Assembly (NCBI GenBank): GCA_005223375.1
Contig: RXOD01005838.1
Span: 1 to 12,329 of the forward strand
Direction: 5' to 3'
Length of the DNA stretch: 12,329 nt
Source of the DNA: Amoebophrya sp. AT5.2
Lineage: Eukaryota; Sar; Dinophyceae; Syndiniales; Amoebophryaceae
Part shown: piece after piece, positions 1 to 8,464 of the stretch
Layout of the letters: each line of letters begins with the position of its first letter
How positions within the stretch are numbered: position 1 is the first letter of the stretch
Notes under the pieces: generated by a model
Database searches by the model: none
The model's input: only the letters and a program-made list of their open reading frames with translations
Told to the model about the DNA's origin: nothing
Made by a program: the position numbers and the translations under genes

Positions 1-2110
1 CCGACGCTCTGCCGTCGAGTCTAAGGCTGCCACTTTGCCTCCAAGTGGTGCTTCCGATGATGCTGTTCTCACGGTATGCGAGCCAGCGCTCGACTTCGAG
101 TACGAGCGTCGCTTCGTTACACGAAAGAGGCCCTAGTGAGCGCCTCTGCGCCCCCAGATTCCGTTTCACCTCTGCCTCGATCTCCGAAGATCTCAACGCC
201 GCTACTGCTTGCTGATGTTGTTCGGGACCACTCCCCATTCCCGGCAGCGCCTCCTCTGGAATCGTCATCGTCGCCACGGCACGCGGGACAAAGGTCGCAG
301 AAACCTCGGACAGCGATTCAGCTACGGTTTTGGTTGCCGTTTCTGCAGCGCTTTCCAGCTCCAGCCGAATGTCGTGCAGCTCCTTTTCGTAGAGTTCCAT
401 GACGCTTGCGGCCAGCGCCTCCTTTTGCAGCTTGTGGACCTCCAAACAAGCCACCTGCAGCAGCTCCACGATTTCGTTCTGCGTGCGGGGCGTCTGCGTT
501 CCTCGGCCGAGCAGTTGACGCAGCAGCCAAACGCGATGCTCCACCTGGAGGCAGGCGTATACCGCCGTCGGGCTGTCGTGTTCCGGTAGCAGAAAATCGC
601 GCGCGCCGGTAGAGTCACTCACGCACGGCGCGTTCCCGGCTTTAGAGCTGCACCCGAAGAACTCAAGTAAAAAACGCAGCAGCATACGCATTTGCACGGC
701 GCAGGGCAGCGGCTCAAGTCGAGGCTTGTTGTCCGCCAACCGTCCTGCTGCGTACCCGTTGTACCTCGGGGGCATTGTCGCCGCTTCCCTCGGTTCCTCC
801 ATCGTCTTCAGGTAGGAGCCGAAAGCTGTCTCAAACTCTTCTGGCCGCTTCTGCCCGTTCTTCGCTACCCAACACATCATTCTCTTGAGTTCACCGTTCT
901 CCATTTTTTCCGGACCGTACTCAAACTTGTACCCGCTCCGGTCGCAGCACCCCTCAGGAAAATTCCCCCCCACAGTAGAAAGCGGCGCCTTGTAGTCCGG
1001 CTTCAACAAGAAAATGCTTCCTTCGCTCTCGTCTTCGTCGTCATTTCCAAAAACGGCGACGACGACTCCTCCAGCCGTGCGGACATGAGCGAAGCGTGAT
1101 TCGCTGCCCGAATTTTGAGCGAACGTCGTAACCCCTTGCAGCAACCACGCGGCTGCCTTCTGTAGCGTCTTTCGCCAAGCCATTGCCTCCGAGAAGTCTT
1201 TGCCTTCGTGCAGTGCCACTGTTTTTCCATCTTGCAACCGCACTGCAGGGACTTCTCCCTCGGCACAGGCCAGTGGTTCAGTCGTGACAGCGAAACTGCT
1301 TTTCGCGAACTCCTTTAAGAAACCCAGCATCACTTCTTGCACCTGGTCGGCCGTCACAGCAGCGGATCCGTTTGCGCCTCCGCCCGCGCCACCGCCCTTC
1401 TCCACGAGCTCTTGCAGAAAGAACTTCAGTGTGAGATCCGGGAGCACGCTCTCCGTGTCAGTATAAGTGACCCTAGAGGGCACTCCTGCGCGCAGCGTGA
1501 AGACTTTGCCGCGGCCGTAGCGCACGTAGATAGCCGTTTTGATGTGCGACTCCAGTTCGTTGGCACGCCGACAGCGGTACCCCGGGTAGTCGTCCTCTCG
1601 AAAGTCCTCAACGGACACCAGTCCAAAGCCCGTCTCTCTCAAAATGCGATCCATCTCCCACGGCCCCCACTGACCGCCGAGTAGCGCCAGCTTCACTTCG
1701 CCGCATCCCGACAAGAGCCGGCGCGCATTCCTCAGAAAGCCGGTCATCAGCGCGCGGTTCGCGCGCACGCCTTCTTTCAGAGTGATCGGGTACGGAAAGT
1801 TCCACCGAATTAGATGGAATCCCCGCGGAGCAGTGCCAGCGGCCCGTCCAACTCCAAGCCCAGACAAGCTCACTTTCGTTGCGTCGACGCCGAAGACGAC
1901 ATTGGCGCCCTTGCGCCTGAGCGCTTCCGCATTCTTCTGCCACGCAGCCAGGCCGTACTTTTTCTTGAAGTCGTCCTCAGGTTCGAGCACCGTGGTCGTG
2001 AGATCCAGGCCAGCTCCGTGCTTGTTGAGGTAGGCGAGCGAGAAAGAGAAATCGCCGTCGCCAAAAAAGAGCACCTTGGTGCCAGTCCTTGTTTCCGTGG
2101 TTGCCGACAT
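1..2110 (-). CDS. Bmt5-like (DUF2431) 25S/28S rRNA uridine-N3-methyltransferase with long C-terminal extension; 3' end cut by window edge
   Basis: The minus-strand frame is open from the ATG at 2110-2108 to the window edge: 703 codons and no stop, so the C-terminus is missing. Residues about 13-190 match the DUF2431 Rossmann-like domain of yeast Bmt5 and FDXACB1 N-termini. They show the SAM-binding start VLFFGDGDFSFS (13-24), an acidic strand end TTVLEPEDDF (from about 42), FGVDATK (about 75-81), WNFPYP (about 103-108) and the closing YPGYRCRR (about 173-180). Family members methylate a large-subunit rRNA uridine at N3 (U2634 in yeast) in the nucleolus. Yeast Bmt5 is about 340 aa, so the roughly 500 extra residues here are unusual. 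They include a Gly/Ala linker (about 240-250), a Cys-containing stretch near 390-410 and a probable coiled coil (about 545-600), none recognised. The ATG is the first after an in-frame TGA about 190 bases upstream. The NFPHxG motif is changed to NFPYPI. The family call is strong; the exact target uridine is inferred. Confidence 0.85.
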   Translation of the reverse strand, partial: MSATTETRTGTKVLFFGDGDFSFSLAYLNKHGAGLDLTTTVLEPEDDFKKKYGLAAWQKNAEALRRKGANVVFGVDATKVSLSGLGVGRAAGTAPRGFHLIRWNFPYPITLKEGVRANRALMTGFLRNARRLLSGCGEVKLALLGGQWGPWEMDRILRETGFGLVSVEDFREDDYPGYRCRRANELESHIKTAIYVRYGRGKVFTLRAGVPSRVTYTDTESVLPDLTLKFFLQELVEKGGGAGGGANGSAAVTADQVQEVMLGFLKEFAKSSFAVTTEPLACAEGEVPAVRLQDGKTVALHEGKDFSEAMAWRKTLQKAAAWLLQGVTTFAQNSGSESRFAHVRTAGGVVVAVFGNDDEDESEGSIFLLKPDYKAPLSTVGGNFPEGCCDRSGYKFEYGPEKMENGELKRMMCWVAKNGQKRPEEFETAFGSYLKTMEEPREAATMPPRYNGYAAGRLADNKPRLEPLPCAVQMRMLLRFLLEFFGCSSKAGNAPCVSDSTGARDFLLPEHDSPTAVYACLQVEHRVWLLRQLLGRGTQTPRTQNEIVELLQVACLEVHKLQKEALAASVMELYEKELHDIRLELESAAETATKTVAESLSEVSATFVPRAVATMTIPEEALPGMGSGPEQHQQAVAALRSSEIEAEVKRNLGAQRRSLGPLSCNEATLVLEVERWLAYRENSIIGSTTWRQSGSLRLDGRAS

Positions 2111-2125
2111 GATGTTGATGACAGC

Positions 2126-2150
2126 CTGCGTGAATGAAAGAAAAGCTGTG
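2126..2150 (-). promoter_or_regulatory. Pyrimidine tract plus AG: candidate 3' splice acceptor (cis or spliced-leader) before the methyltransferase start
   Basis: On the minus strand a T/C-rich run (CTTTTCTTTCATTCACGCAG) ends in CAG at 2128-2126, 15 bases before the ATG at 2110. That is the shape of a 3' splice site. It could end a 5'-UTR intron or take a trans-spliced leader. No donor exon is visible, so the role is inferred. Confidence 0.35.
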
Positions 2151-2257
2151 ATGAAGAATTGTACAATTGACGTAACAGAAGGTTGGTCTATGGGAAATCC
2201 CGCCCAACGAGTATTGCGTAAATGATTGTTTCCTTGTTTCTTGTTTGCGTCCGTCTG

Positions 2258-2272
2258 TGTTGCTAAGCAACA
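2258..2272. repeat. 15-bp perfect palindrome (7-bp arms, 1-base centre)
   Basis: TGTTGCT-A-AGCAACA lies about 150 bp upstream of the methyltransferase ATG. The core GTTGCTAAGCAAC resembles an X-box (RFX-type) inverted repeat. It may be a dimeric factor site or a short hairpin, and no RFX factor is implied for this organism. Confidence 0.4.
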
Positions 2273-3021
2273 GTGAGCTAGCGAGGTCAACACACCTCAG
2301 TGTATGAATCACGGTTGATGTGGCCCCCACTTGTGTGATAGAGGAATGGTCAAAAGAGGAAGAGCACGTAAACAAATCTAAGACTAAGAGTACAAGTGAT
2401 ACTAAAGTAGCGCCGAGCTACTTCTTTATCCTGATCTTGATACGGCGTCGAGGCGTGACCTCGTGATTTGATGGCTTAGCGTGATTCCAAATCCAAATCC
2501 AATAAATTCATTGCCATGAGCTAGAAGATCAACGAAGAACGTAGAAATGACTGTGCCCCAAATGGATCGCCTGCTCTCTTACTGATCCTCAATCTCAAAC
2601 ATTCAAATCTGTATCATTGTGTGCGATCGGGTATGCGAATTTATGGGCGGACGCCCCCGCCTCAACACATCGAGATCGGCCAACCAAAACTAGATTTTCG
2701 AACAGGCAATACAAGGAACGGTCTTTCCATGACAGAGAGGCTCTCAGCCACAGGGACGGGAGACTACAGAGTTGCACCGTATCGACCCTGGTCCATCGTG
2801 ACTCGTCCGGCACCAACCATGACGTTGACGATTTCGATTCCAACCCCGCTTACCACGAAAACGCCTCCAAAAATGACATGCAATCGGGAACAAGTCAACC
2901 AGCTCCGCCCCGCCCCGCATTCCAAAATTCACAATGAATGATGCTTCTATCTTTCATCCACCCTCTTCGAATCAAACAACGCGACCTCCATCCGGTTCAT
3001 CCATCTTCCGTGAGTTGTTCG

Positions 3022-6000
3022 TCACATCGAGTAGAGGCTTTTCAGCATCTTGTCCGACATTTGTTTTCCCTTGGTGCCTCCTTTCGCGATCACGACCTTG
3101 GTTTTTTTCATCTGCTGCTGGATTTTCTGCACCCCCGCAGCCTGGATCTGTGCGTTGGAGATCAACGCGTTCATAATCTCCATGTCCGGAATCCCATGCA
3201 TCAACTCCTTCCACCCCTGAACCACCGCTCGGGGCTCTGTGGTAGCTGCTAGTACTGCCTGCTCGGCTACTGTTGCTGTCGGTTGTTCGGCTTCCGCTTC
3301 AGGCTCAGCCCCTGCCACACCAGCACCAGCACCAGTTGTACCAGATGCTTGGAGAGTTGCATAATTTTTCGCCTCCAGCAGCACGTCCGCGACGTTTTTG
3401 TCGTCGAAGAACAGGTTCTGTGCCAAGGCGTTCAGCCGCCCCTTCTTCATCGTGGAGACGCCGGGAACGAGCCGCACCTTGAACCAGCAGTTTTTGATCG
3501 CGGAGAACGGCGCGCACACAGGCACGGCGCGCAGGATGCCGTCGTCGAGGAACGGGCGGCCCGTGAAAAGCTGGTCCCAAGAAATGGGAGAGGCCTTGCG
3601 GATGGCGTCCTGAATCTGCTGCCGCTCCTGCTCGAGCTGCTCCCGCGTCTTCGGCGGCGGCTGGTACTTATTTTGCTCTTTCGTCCCCTGCTTGCCCTTG
3701 CCCTTGCTGTTGCCCTTGAGGATGCCTTTGTTTCCTGCAGCTCCCTTGTTGCCGCCTGTGAACATCTCTCCTGTTTCGCTGTGTAGTTCATCGTGCGCTC
3801 CATTTTTCATCGGACTGTCACCAGTTGTATCATCTTCCTGTTCATCGCCGGCGGCAACACCAACAGCATGCTTTAGTCTCGTTTTCTCCTTCGCGCCAAG
3901 CAATTGCATGCGGACGGCGTTGTCCTCCTCGTCCTGGTCGGCGTACTTAGCCATTTTCTTCAGCTTCGCTTTCTGCCCCCGCGGCACGGGCTTTGGCGCG
4001 GGCTGCTTCTCCTTCTTCTTGCCTCCACTAGTGCTCTGGGATAGCGTCGGCGCGCCCAACGGCTTGATCTGGTCCACCGATTTCTCCGGCGAGGAGCAGC
4101 TTCCGTCGTCGCTCTTGGTAGTACCCTCCTCGCTCTTGGTCGCGGCGGAAATTGTCCTTTCCGTCGCAGCTGTAGTGGCCGGGTTCGCAATTCCCTTCTT
4201 CGCGAGTTCCCGCTCCTTCTTCGTCAGCTTCTTCTTGTGCCCGACGCGCTCGGCAGGCTGGAACGAATATTCGCCGTCCTGGTCGTTTGCGAGTTCGGCA
4301 TGATTCATTTCATTCTCCACTAGTAAATCCTGTTTCAAGTGGTCCGCCGCATTTCGGCTGCTCTCGTCTTCGTCGTCGCGGGGCAGCAGTGTCTCGGTCT
4401 CCTTAACATTTTGAGTTTCCGCGCGCTCTACTTCATCTGCAGCTGGACCACTGTCGCCGCCGACATTCTTCTCGCTCACTTCCATCTCAGCTTCACCGAG
4501 GACGCCACGATCCCCTGTTGATCCTTCGACTTCCTCCTCCTGCTCTTCCGCATCCGAACTTTCTTCCGCGATTTCTTCCTCGTCTTCGGTCACCTTCGAG
4601 AGCATATCATATCCACGACCCGCTACTCCCTCTACATTTTCAACATCAACACCAGCAACATCTACTTCTCCCTCTTCTAAGCTCCGCACCTTCCGTTCCC
4701 CTGCGTGTCTCCCCCCAAATCCGTCCGCGAGCTCGAAAAACAGCCCGTACCCCATCTCCAACTTCGTGGGCGGCAGCAGCCGTTTCTCGCCTTTCACGTC
4801 GTAGTAGACGATCCGCGATGATATCTCCAAATCCGTGATTTTGATTTGCTCCCCATACACCCACCAGCACGGGAGCAAGTCCTTCTTCGCCCACGCGCTC
4901 GACTGGCTCAGGCACAGCACCGTCGCTTCCTGCAGGGTCAACGGCGGAAACACTTGCTTCCCGCCTTGTGAATTGCTTTTTTCCCCCTTTCCCTTCACCA
5001 GCACCAGCATGGCGTTGTCAGCCTTGTCGCAGCCGACCACCACGTCGTTCTCCGCGTCCATGTACCGCTTCACGAGGAGTTCCTGCGTCGTCGCGTCCCT
5101 CCCCTGCACGCACAGGTAGCCTTCACTGGAGACGAACCAGTTAAACTTGCTCTCGAACCAGGTGAGCTTCCGCACCTGCCGCAAGTTCTGCACTCTACCC
5201 TCCCTTTCAATCTTCTTCACGTCCTGTTGCGCCTTCTTCTCCGCCTGCTTCACCACTCTTCCGGTGGCCGCGGCGGTTTTTTCGTTTTTGAATTTGGTTT
5301 GCTTCCTCTGGGAGTGAAGTTTGGACACGTTTCCATACGCAGTCACGGAGAGGTCGATGGTTAGCGTCACCATCGGGAGGTCCTGCCGTTGCGTCTGCGT
5401 GGTGGTCTGCCGATTCTTCGACTTCGCTGATTTGTCTTTCTTGTTTCCGCTACTATGGTTGTCGGCTTTCTTGTTCTCCTCGTCGCTGAAGAGCGCGGCG
5501 AGGTCCTCGTCGGAGTCGTCGGAGCCGATTTCCGAGCCGTCGTTGGTCCCGTAACTGCCCGCAATCGTACCCGCAATCGTGTCCTCGAGGAGGATGACGA
5601 ACTGGTTCTTCTCGAACTGCAGCCCGTGGATGTGCTGCGCGAGGGGGTGGCCCAGGTTTTGCTGCAGCTTGATCTCCTGCCACAACGACTGCCAGTCGAT
5701 CCTCCCACGGCTGTTAAGCATCAAGATGCACTGGTCCACCAACTCCAAGTTCTCCTCGAGCAACCGCGCCTTCAAGACCGCGTCGTCCTGGATCTGCTCC
5801 ATCTTCTTGATCCTTTCCTCATGGTCCTGCCGGATTCGCTCCACCTTGGACAACACCTTCGTCTGCTTGTTCTGCTTCGCCTCGTCCAATTTCTGGATCT
5901 CAAGCACGCTGAAGAACTGGTCCACGGCCTCACCGAAATCCCCGAAATCTGACAAAATTTGCACTTCGGAATTGTTGGGGCTAGTTGTCGGTGGGACCCG

Positions 6001-7972
6001 GAGCAGGGACTTGAGGGGCGAAAACTCGACGTAGGTGAGCTGGGGGGACTCACATTTTTCAGCCGGGGCTGCGACGTCTTGGTCCTTGTAATTTGACTGC
6101 GCGGCCGCGCCCGCGGTGGCGGGCGGGGAAGCTCTGACGGCCAAAATGTAGCCCCCGCAAACCATGCCGTCGGCCTCCGCGCCGGTCTGTTCGAGCGCTT
6201 CGTCGGCGAGCAGCGCGTCGATTTCGCGGATCAGCGGATTCGACGGGGCCTCGAGGACAGCTGCTTCGACACCGCTTGGCTCGTCGTGCACTTTCCGCAT
6301 CAGCGCCAAGCACCTGACGATCGCCGCGCGCAGCTTCTCGCCGACTTCCTCCGCTCCCGACGACGAGAGCGCTTCCTTCAGCTCCATCGCCGGGTCGAGC
6401 CCGACACTTCGAAGAGAGTGCTGGCACAGCGACGGGTGCACACAATACATGCACTGCAGAACCACCTGCTCCAGTTTCACCGAACTCCCCTTTTTCTTCT
6501 GCTTCCGTCTACCGCTCCCAGCAGTGGTGGAGCCCGCGTTCTTTTTATTATTTCCACCCTTGTTGTTTTTCCCCCCGCCTCCACCGGACAGCTTGGTCGC
6601 CGACCCAGCTCCTGTTGAACAAGCAGCATCTTCTTTATTCTTCGCGCCCTCCTGCGGAGCCCCAGCAGGATCTCCGTCTTCCTGGCGCAAGAGGTTTTCT
6701 TGCTTCGCGACGATCTCGCGGCAGAAGTCCGTGATTTTCTGAGCGCAGGGCCGCACTGCGTGGGCCGGGTTCTTTGCGATTTTCGGGTTCACGAGTGAGG
6801 TCATGGCGGCTTGGTCGAGCTTGTAAACACCGCCAACGGGCACGTGATTCGTCGCGAACTCGTACGTGACGGAGCGAAACAACACCCGCATCTCCTCGTC
6901 GCACAAAACAAGCGATCCGCGGACAAACCTGGGAGAAATAATGCGGACTCTGATCATGATGCGTCGCGGATGACGCGGCACAGATTGATCGCAATACTAC
7001 AGATTCAGATTTCTTCATCAACTAGTACCAGCCGTGGACTAATATAGGTATCGAACCTAATCCTAAAGAAAATACAGTTCCAGCAGGATGTGCAGCTTTT
7101 GGCCGTTCGCGCCCTCGAAACGGAAGAGAATGACCCGGTCCAGGCCCACCTGCTCGATCGCCGTCACCCGCAGGTTGCGGAGGTGCTTCCGCAGCTTCAT
7201 ACAAGCCGAGCTGGGCACGCTTGCCTTTATGAAGGGAGACCAGCCGGTAAGTGGGCAACTGGTAAGTAGAAGTACTGTGTACTTCTAGGTCCCCACTTGG
7301 AGATGGCGATTTCCCTTAGGTGGCGCCTACGTTACTCAGGCGCTCTGCAGTCTACCCGGCACGAGGGGGTCTGGGGCGGTTTTCGCGCCGGGCGGTTTCA
7401 GAGATGCTCCATTGTCATTGTGGGAACTAAGCAGTTGGGAGATAGGGGGAAGCGGTAGTCGTAGTAGACGTGGAAAGCCGTGGTAGTAGTTGCTAGGGCC
7501 TGAGAGCGGGGGAAAGAGCGAGCCCGGGATGGCGATCGATTGTCAGCCTCAGCTGTAGGTTGCAGAGGGGGCAGGCCTACCGCCCGCGGTGCGCCGCCTT
7601 TCTCCACGACCTGCTGTGGACCACCTCGCCCCAAGACATAGCCAAACAAGAAAACTACCTCGCGACGGGCCCCCAAATCCAAAAAGTTTCGAATTCCGTT
7701 ACCACTCGGCCACTTACCACCGCTGGTGCCACCATAGCCTTCTCCCTGTCGAACTTGGTGACGTGGAACCGGGCCCCCGGCTCCAGCACCACGTTCGCAA
7801 ACTCCGTGGCGGCGGCCTTCGACTCCTTCTCCCGGTTCTTCAGCCGGAGGAGAAAGGCCTTGGAGCCGTGGAGGTCGTAGATATTCGCCACCTGGTTCTT
7901 CAGCAACTTGCGACGCAGCGCGGTGACCATCGCACCCACGTCCATAGAGGAAAACTTCTGCTTCGCGCCCAT
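3022..7972 (-). CDS. NEMF/Rqc2/Tae2-family (NFACT) ribosome quality control factor, three exons: 7972-7718, 7224-7076, 6928-3022
   Basis: Rqc2/NEMF binds 60S subunits that carry peptidyl-tRNA after ribosome splitting, recruits Listerin/Ltn1 and directs C-terminal Ala/Thr tailing. Joining the exons in phase gives 1437 codons including the TGA at 3024-3022 (1436 aa; human NEMF is 1076). Exon 1 starts MGAKQKFSSMD, matching the family N-terminus. Exon 2 has CMKLRKHL (93-100) and GLDRV (112-116). Exon 3 resumes with LFVRGSLVLCDE, matching the family's ELYDRGNIVLTD. Later parts are a coiled coil (about 454-540), NFACT-R with WFVSSEGYLCVQGRD (from about 730) and NFACT-C with AVPVCAPF (about 1268). 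Asp11, Asp114 and Arg115 align with the yeast Rqc2 residues needed for CAT tails. The usual HADLHG signature of NFACT-R is replaced (767-772). Low-complexity insertions lie at about 200-265 (Gly/Asn/Lys) and about 900-1230 (acidic, then Lys-rich). The family call is very secure; the exon 1/2 junction is less so. Confidence 0.92.
4540..4700 (-). other. Acidic low-complexity segment of the NFACT protein
   Basis: Between NFACT-R and NFACT-C the protein has a Glu/Asp/Ser-rich run (TEDEEEIAEESSDAEEQEEE, spliced residues about 915-934). A mixed acidic and Lys-rich linker with KKKLTKKERELAKKG follows. An acidic and a basic linker at this place is also found in animal and fungal NEMF/Rqc2, so the position fits the family while the length is expanded. 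It is probably disordered. Confidence 0.7.
5011..5046 (-). other. NFACT-R signature site with substituted residues
   Basis: The spliced protein reads DVVVGCDKADNA (763-774) where NEMF/Rqc2 proteins normally read D-I-Y-V-H-A-D-L-H-G-A. Both histidines and the glycine are replaced, while the flanking family motifs (VKRYM before, TLQEA and WWVYGEQI after) are kept. The reading frame continues without a break, so this is substitution and not a frameshift. Confidence 0.75.
6450..6650 (-). other. Gly/Asn/Lys-rich low-complexity insertion in the NFACT-N domain
   Basis: Spliced residues about 228-290 hold Gly runs (SGGGGGKNNKGGNNKK) and a basic run (GRRKQKKKG), set just before KLEQVVLQCMYCVHPSLCQH. 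That last stretch aligns with the family's helix-hairpin-helix-adjacent segment (human LLKRVLNPLLPYG). The insertion has no counterpart in the human protein as I know it and is probably a disordered loop. Confidence 0.65.
6929..7075 (-). other. Intron 2 of the NFACT gene (147 bp, GT-AG)
   Basis: The donor is GAACT|GTATTTTC and the acceptor is TTTCTCCCAG|GTTTGTCC. Removing it joins CT to G as a Leu codon and restores ELFVRGSLVL, a family motif. Read-through would stop at once (GAA CTG TAT TTT CTT TAG), so splicing is required for a full-length protein. Confidence 0.85.
7246..7256 (+). repeat. Inner arm of intron 1 inverted repeat
   Basis: Plus-strand GGTAAGTGGGC here is the inverted counterpart (10 of 11 bases) of minus-strand GGTAAGTGGCC at 7718-7708, which contains the intron donor. 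A second, shorter copy (GGTAAGTAG) follows at 7261-7269. Confidence 0.6.
7267..7287. repeat. Perfect 9-bp inverted repeat with 3-base loop in intron 1
   Basis: TAGAAGTAC-TGT-GTACTTCTA can fold as a tight hairpin in RNA from either strand. It lies about 40 bases upstream of the intron 1 acceptor (minus sense) and may bring the branch-point region close to the acceptor, or be part of a mobile-element end. Confidence 0.6.
7708..7718 (-). repeat. Outer arm of intron 1 inverted repeat, containing the donor splice site
   Basis: Minus-strand GGTAAGTGGCC spans the exon 1 last G and the GTAAGT donor. Its inverted partner is at 7246-7256. Confidence 0.6.
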
Positions 7973-7973
7973 T

Positions 7974-7999
7974 CTGAAAATAAAAATCGAAAAATGGAG
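7974..7999 (-). promoter_or_regulatory. Strong pyrimidine tract plus CAG one base before the NFACT ATG
   Basis: The minus strand reads a T-rich run ending TTTTTATTTTCAG (CAG at 7976-7974), then A, then the ATG at 7972. This is a textbook 3' splice acceptor. So close to the start codon it suits either trans-splicing of a leader or a 5'-UTR intron. No upstream exon is identified. Confidence 0.45.
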
Positions 8000-8446
8000 T
8001 CGGATTATACAGAGGACTCCTAGAGTGGAGAGCGGTGCAACGGCGAGGCGCAAGAGCGCACAGCCCTTGTTCGTGATGAAAATGAGAAGCGCGGCCGAAA
8101 CGCTTGAAGCTTTGTTGCAGAATGAGAATAAACGGCCCTGCGAACTAAAAGTAAAACAGCATGGATAACGGGTGCACCTGGCGCCGTCGATAAGATGCGG
8201 AGGCAAGCTTAAATTCACGAGGTACACATCACACGAGTCAATTTGGAAATTTACATGACCGATCACGTGGCGCAGTGACGACATTCAGGATATTTATCGC
8301 AGGGAACACGGTCTCGAAACTCTGGATCAAGGGCACATACATACTGCTGCTGTTCCCAGCACGCTCCGTCCGAATCGGATCGCTCCTACTTCTATTCTAC
8401 CAAAAAAAATCGAGTTTCTACGATTATGTTACATTCATATATGTAC

Positions 8447-8464
8447 AGAGACAGAGAGAGAGAG
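8447..8464 (+). repeat. AG dinucleotide microsatellite
   Basis: AGAG, one AC interruption, then six AG units, in an AT-rich spacer. A simple-sequence tract with no implied function. Confidence 0.8.

Larger units (their letters stand above)
2111..3021. other. Intergenic spacer between the NFACT gene and the methyltransferase gene
   Basis: This 911-bp spacer should hold the 3' UTR of the NFACT gene and the promoter and 5' UTR of the methyltransferase gene, both on the minus strand. Short ORFs occur on both strands around 2595-2941 (up to 106 codons), but they overlap one another and resemble no family. I see no AATAAA signal on the minus strand. Small items: a GC box-like run at 2904-2918, a CCAAAT hexamer repeated in tandem at about 2487-2502, and a 15-bp palindrome at 2258-2272. 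Confidence 0.6.
7225..7717 (-). other. Intron 1 of the NFACT gene (493 bp, GT-AG) with inverted repeats near its ends
   Basis: The donor is GCGGTG|GTAAGTGG, very close to consensus. The best in-phase acceptor is CTCCCTTCATAAAG|GCAAGC, preceded by a pyrimidine run. Exon 1 is then exactly 85 codons, and exon 2 supplies VPSSACMKLRKHL, which aligns with the family's MPSSFAMKCRKHL. Alternative acceptors (CAAG at 7221-7220, CCCAG at 7212-7211) are out of phase with this donor. GC is high, and a TIR-like pair is described separately. Confidence 0.75.

Noticed and set aside
1608..1943. Minus-strand 111-codon ORF, and similar short minus-strand ORFs at 322-618, 1003-1266 and 1870-2166
   Set aside because: They are other-frame shadows of the methyltransferase gene, whose own frame is open throughout and carries the family motifs.
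2595..2941. Overlapping ORFs of 82-106 codons on both strands in the spacer
   Set aside because: Several frames are open at once, with no family resemblance or start context. They are best read as chance.
3692..4303. Plus-strand 203-codon ORF rich in Ser, Pro and Phe
   Set aside because: It is antisense to the Lys/Glu-rich linker of the NFACT protein; the composition is what that reverse complement gives.
6929..6981. Methionine at 6981 as the start of a 1319-aa protein
   Set aside because: The first 18 residues of that frame are translated intron 2. The true N-terminal domain lies in exons at 7076-7224 and 7718-7972, and the join restores a family motif.
7022..7075. tRNA T-arm-like GGTTCGATACC in intron 2 (minus strand)
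   Set aside because: The stem is imperfect, and the upstream bases that would form the rest of a tRNA are coding exon 2.
7973..8284. N-terminal extension of the NFACT gene to an in-frame ATG at 8284
   Set aside because: The frame is open for 104 more codons, but the residues are Cys/Leu/Ile/Ser-rich and unlike the family. MGAKQKFSSMD at 7972 matches the usual family start, and a splice-acceptor-like tract interrupts the extension.
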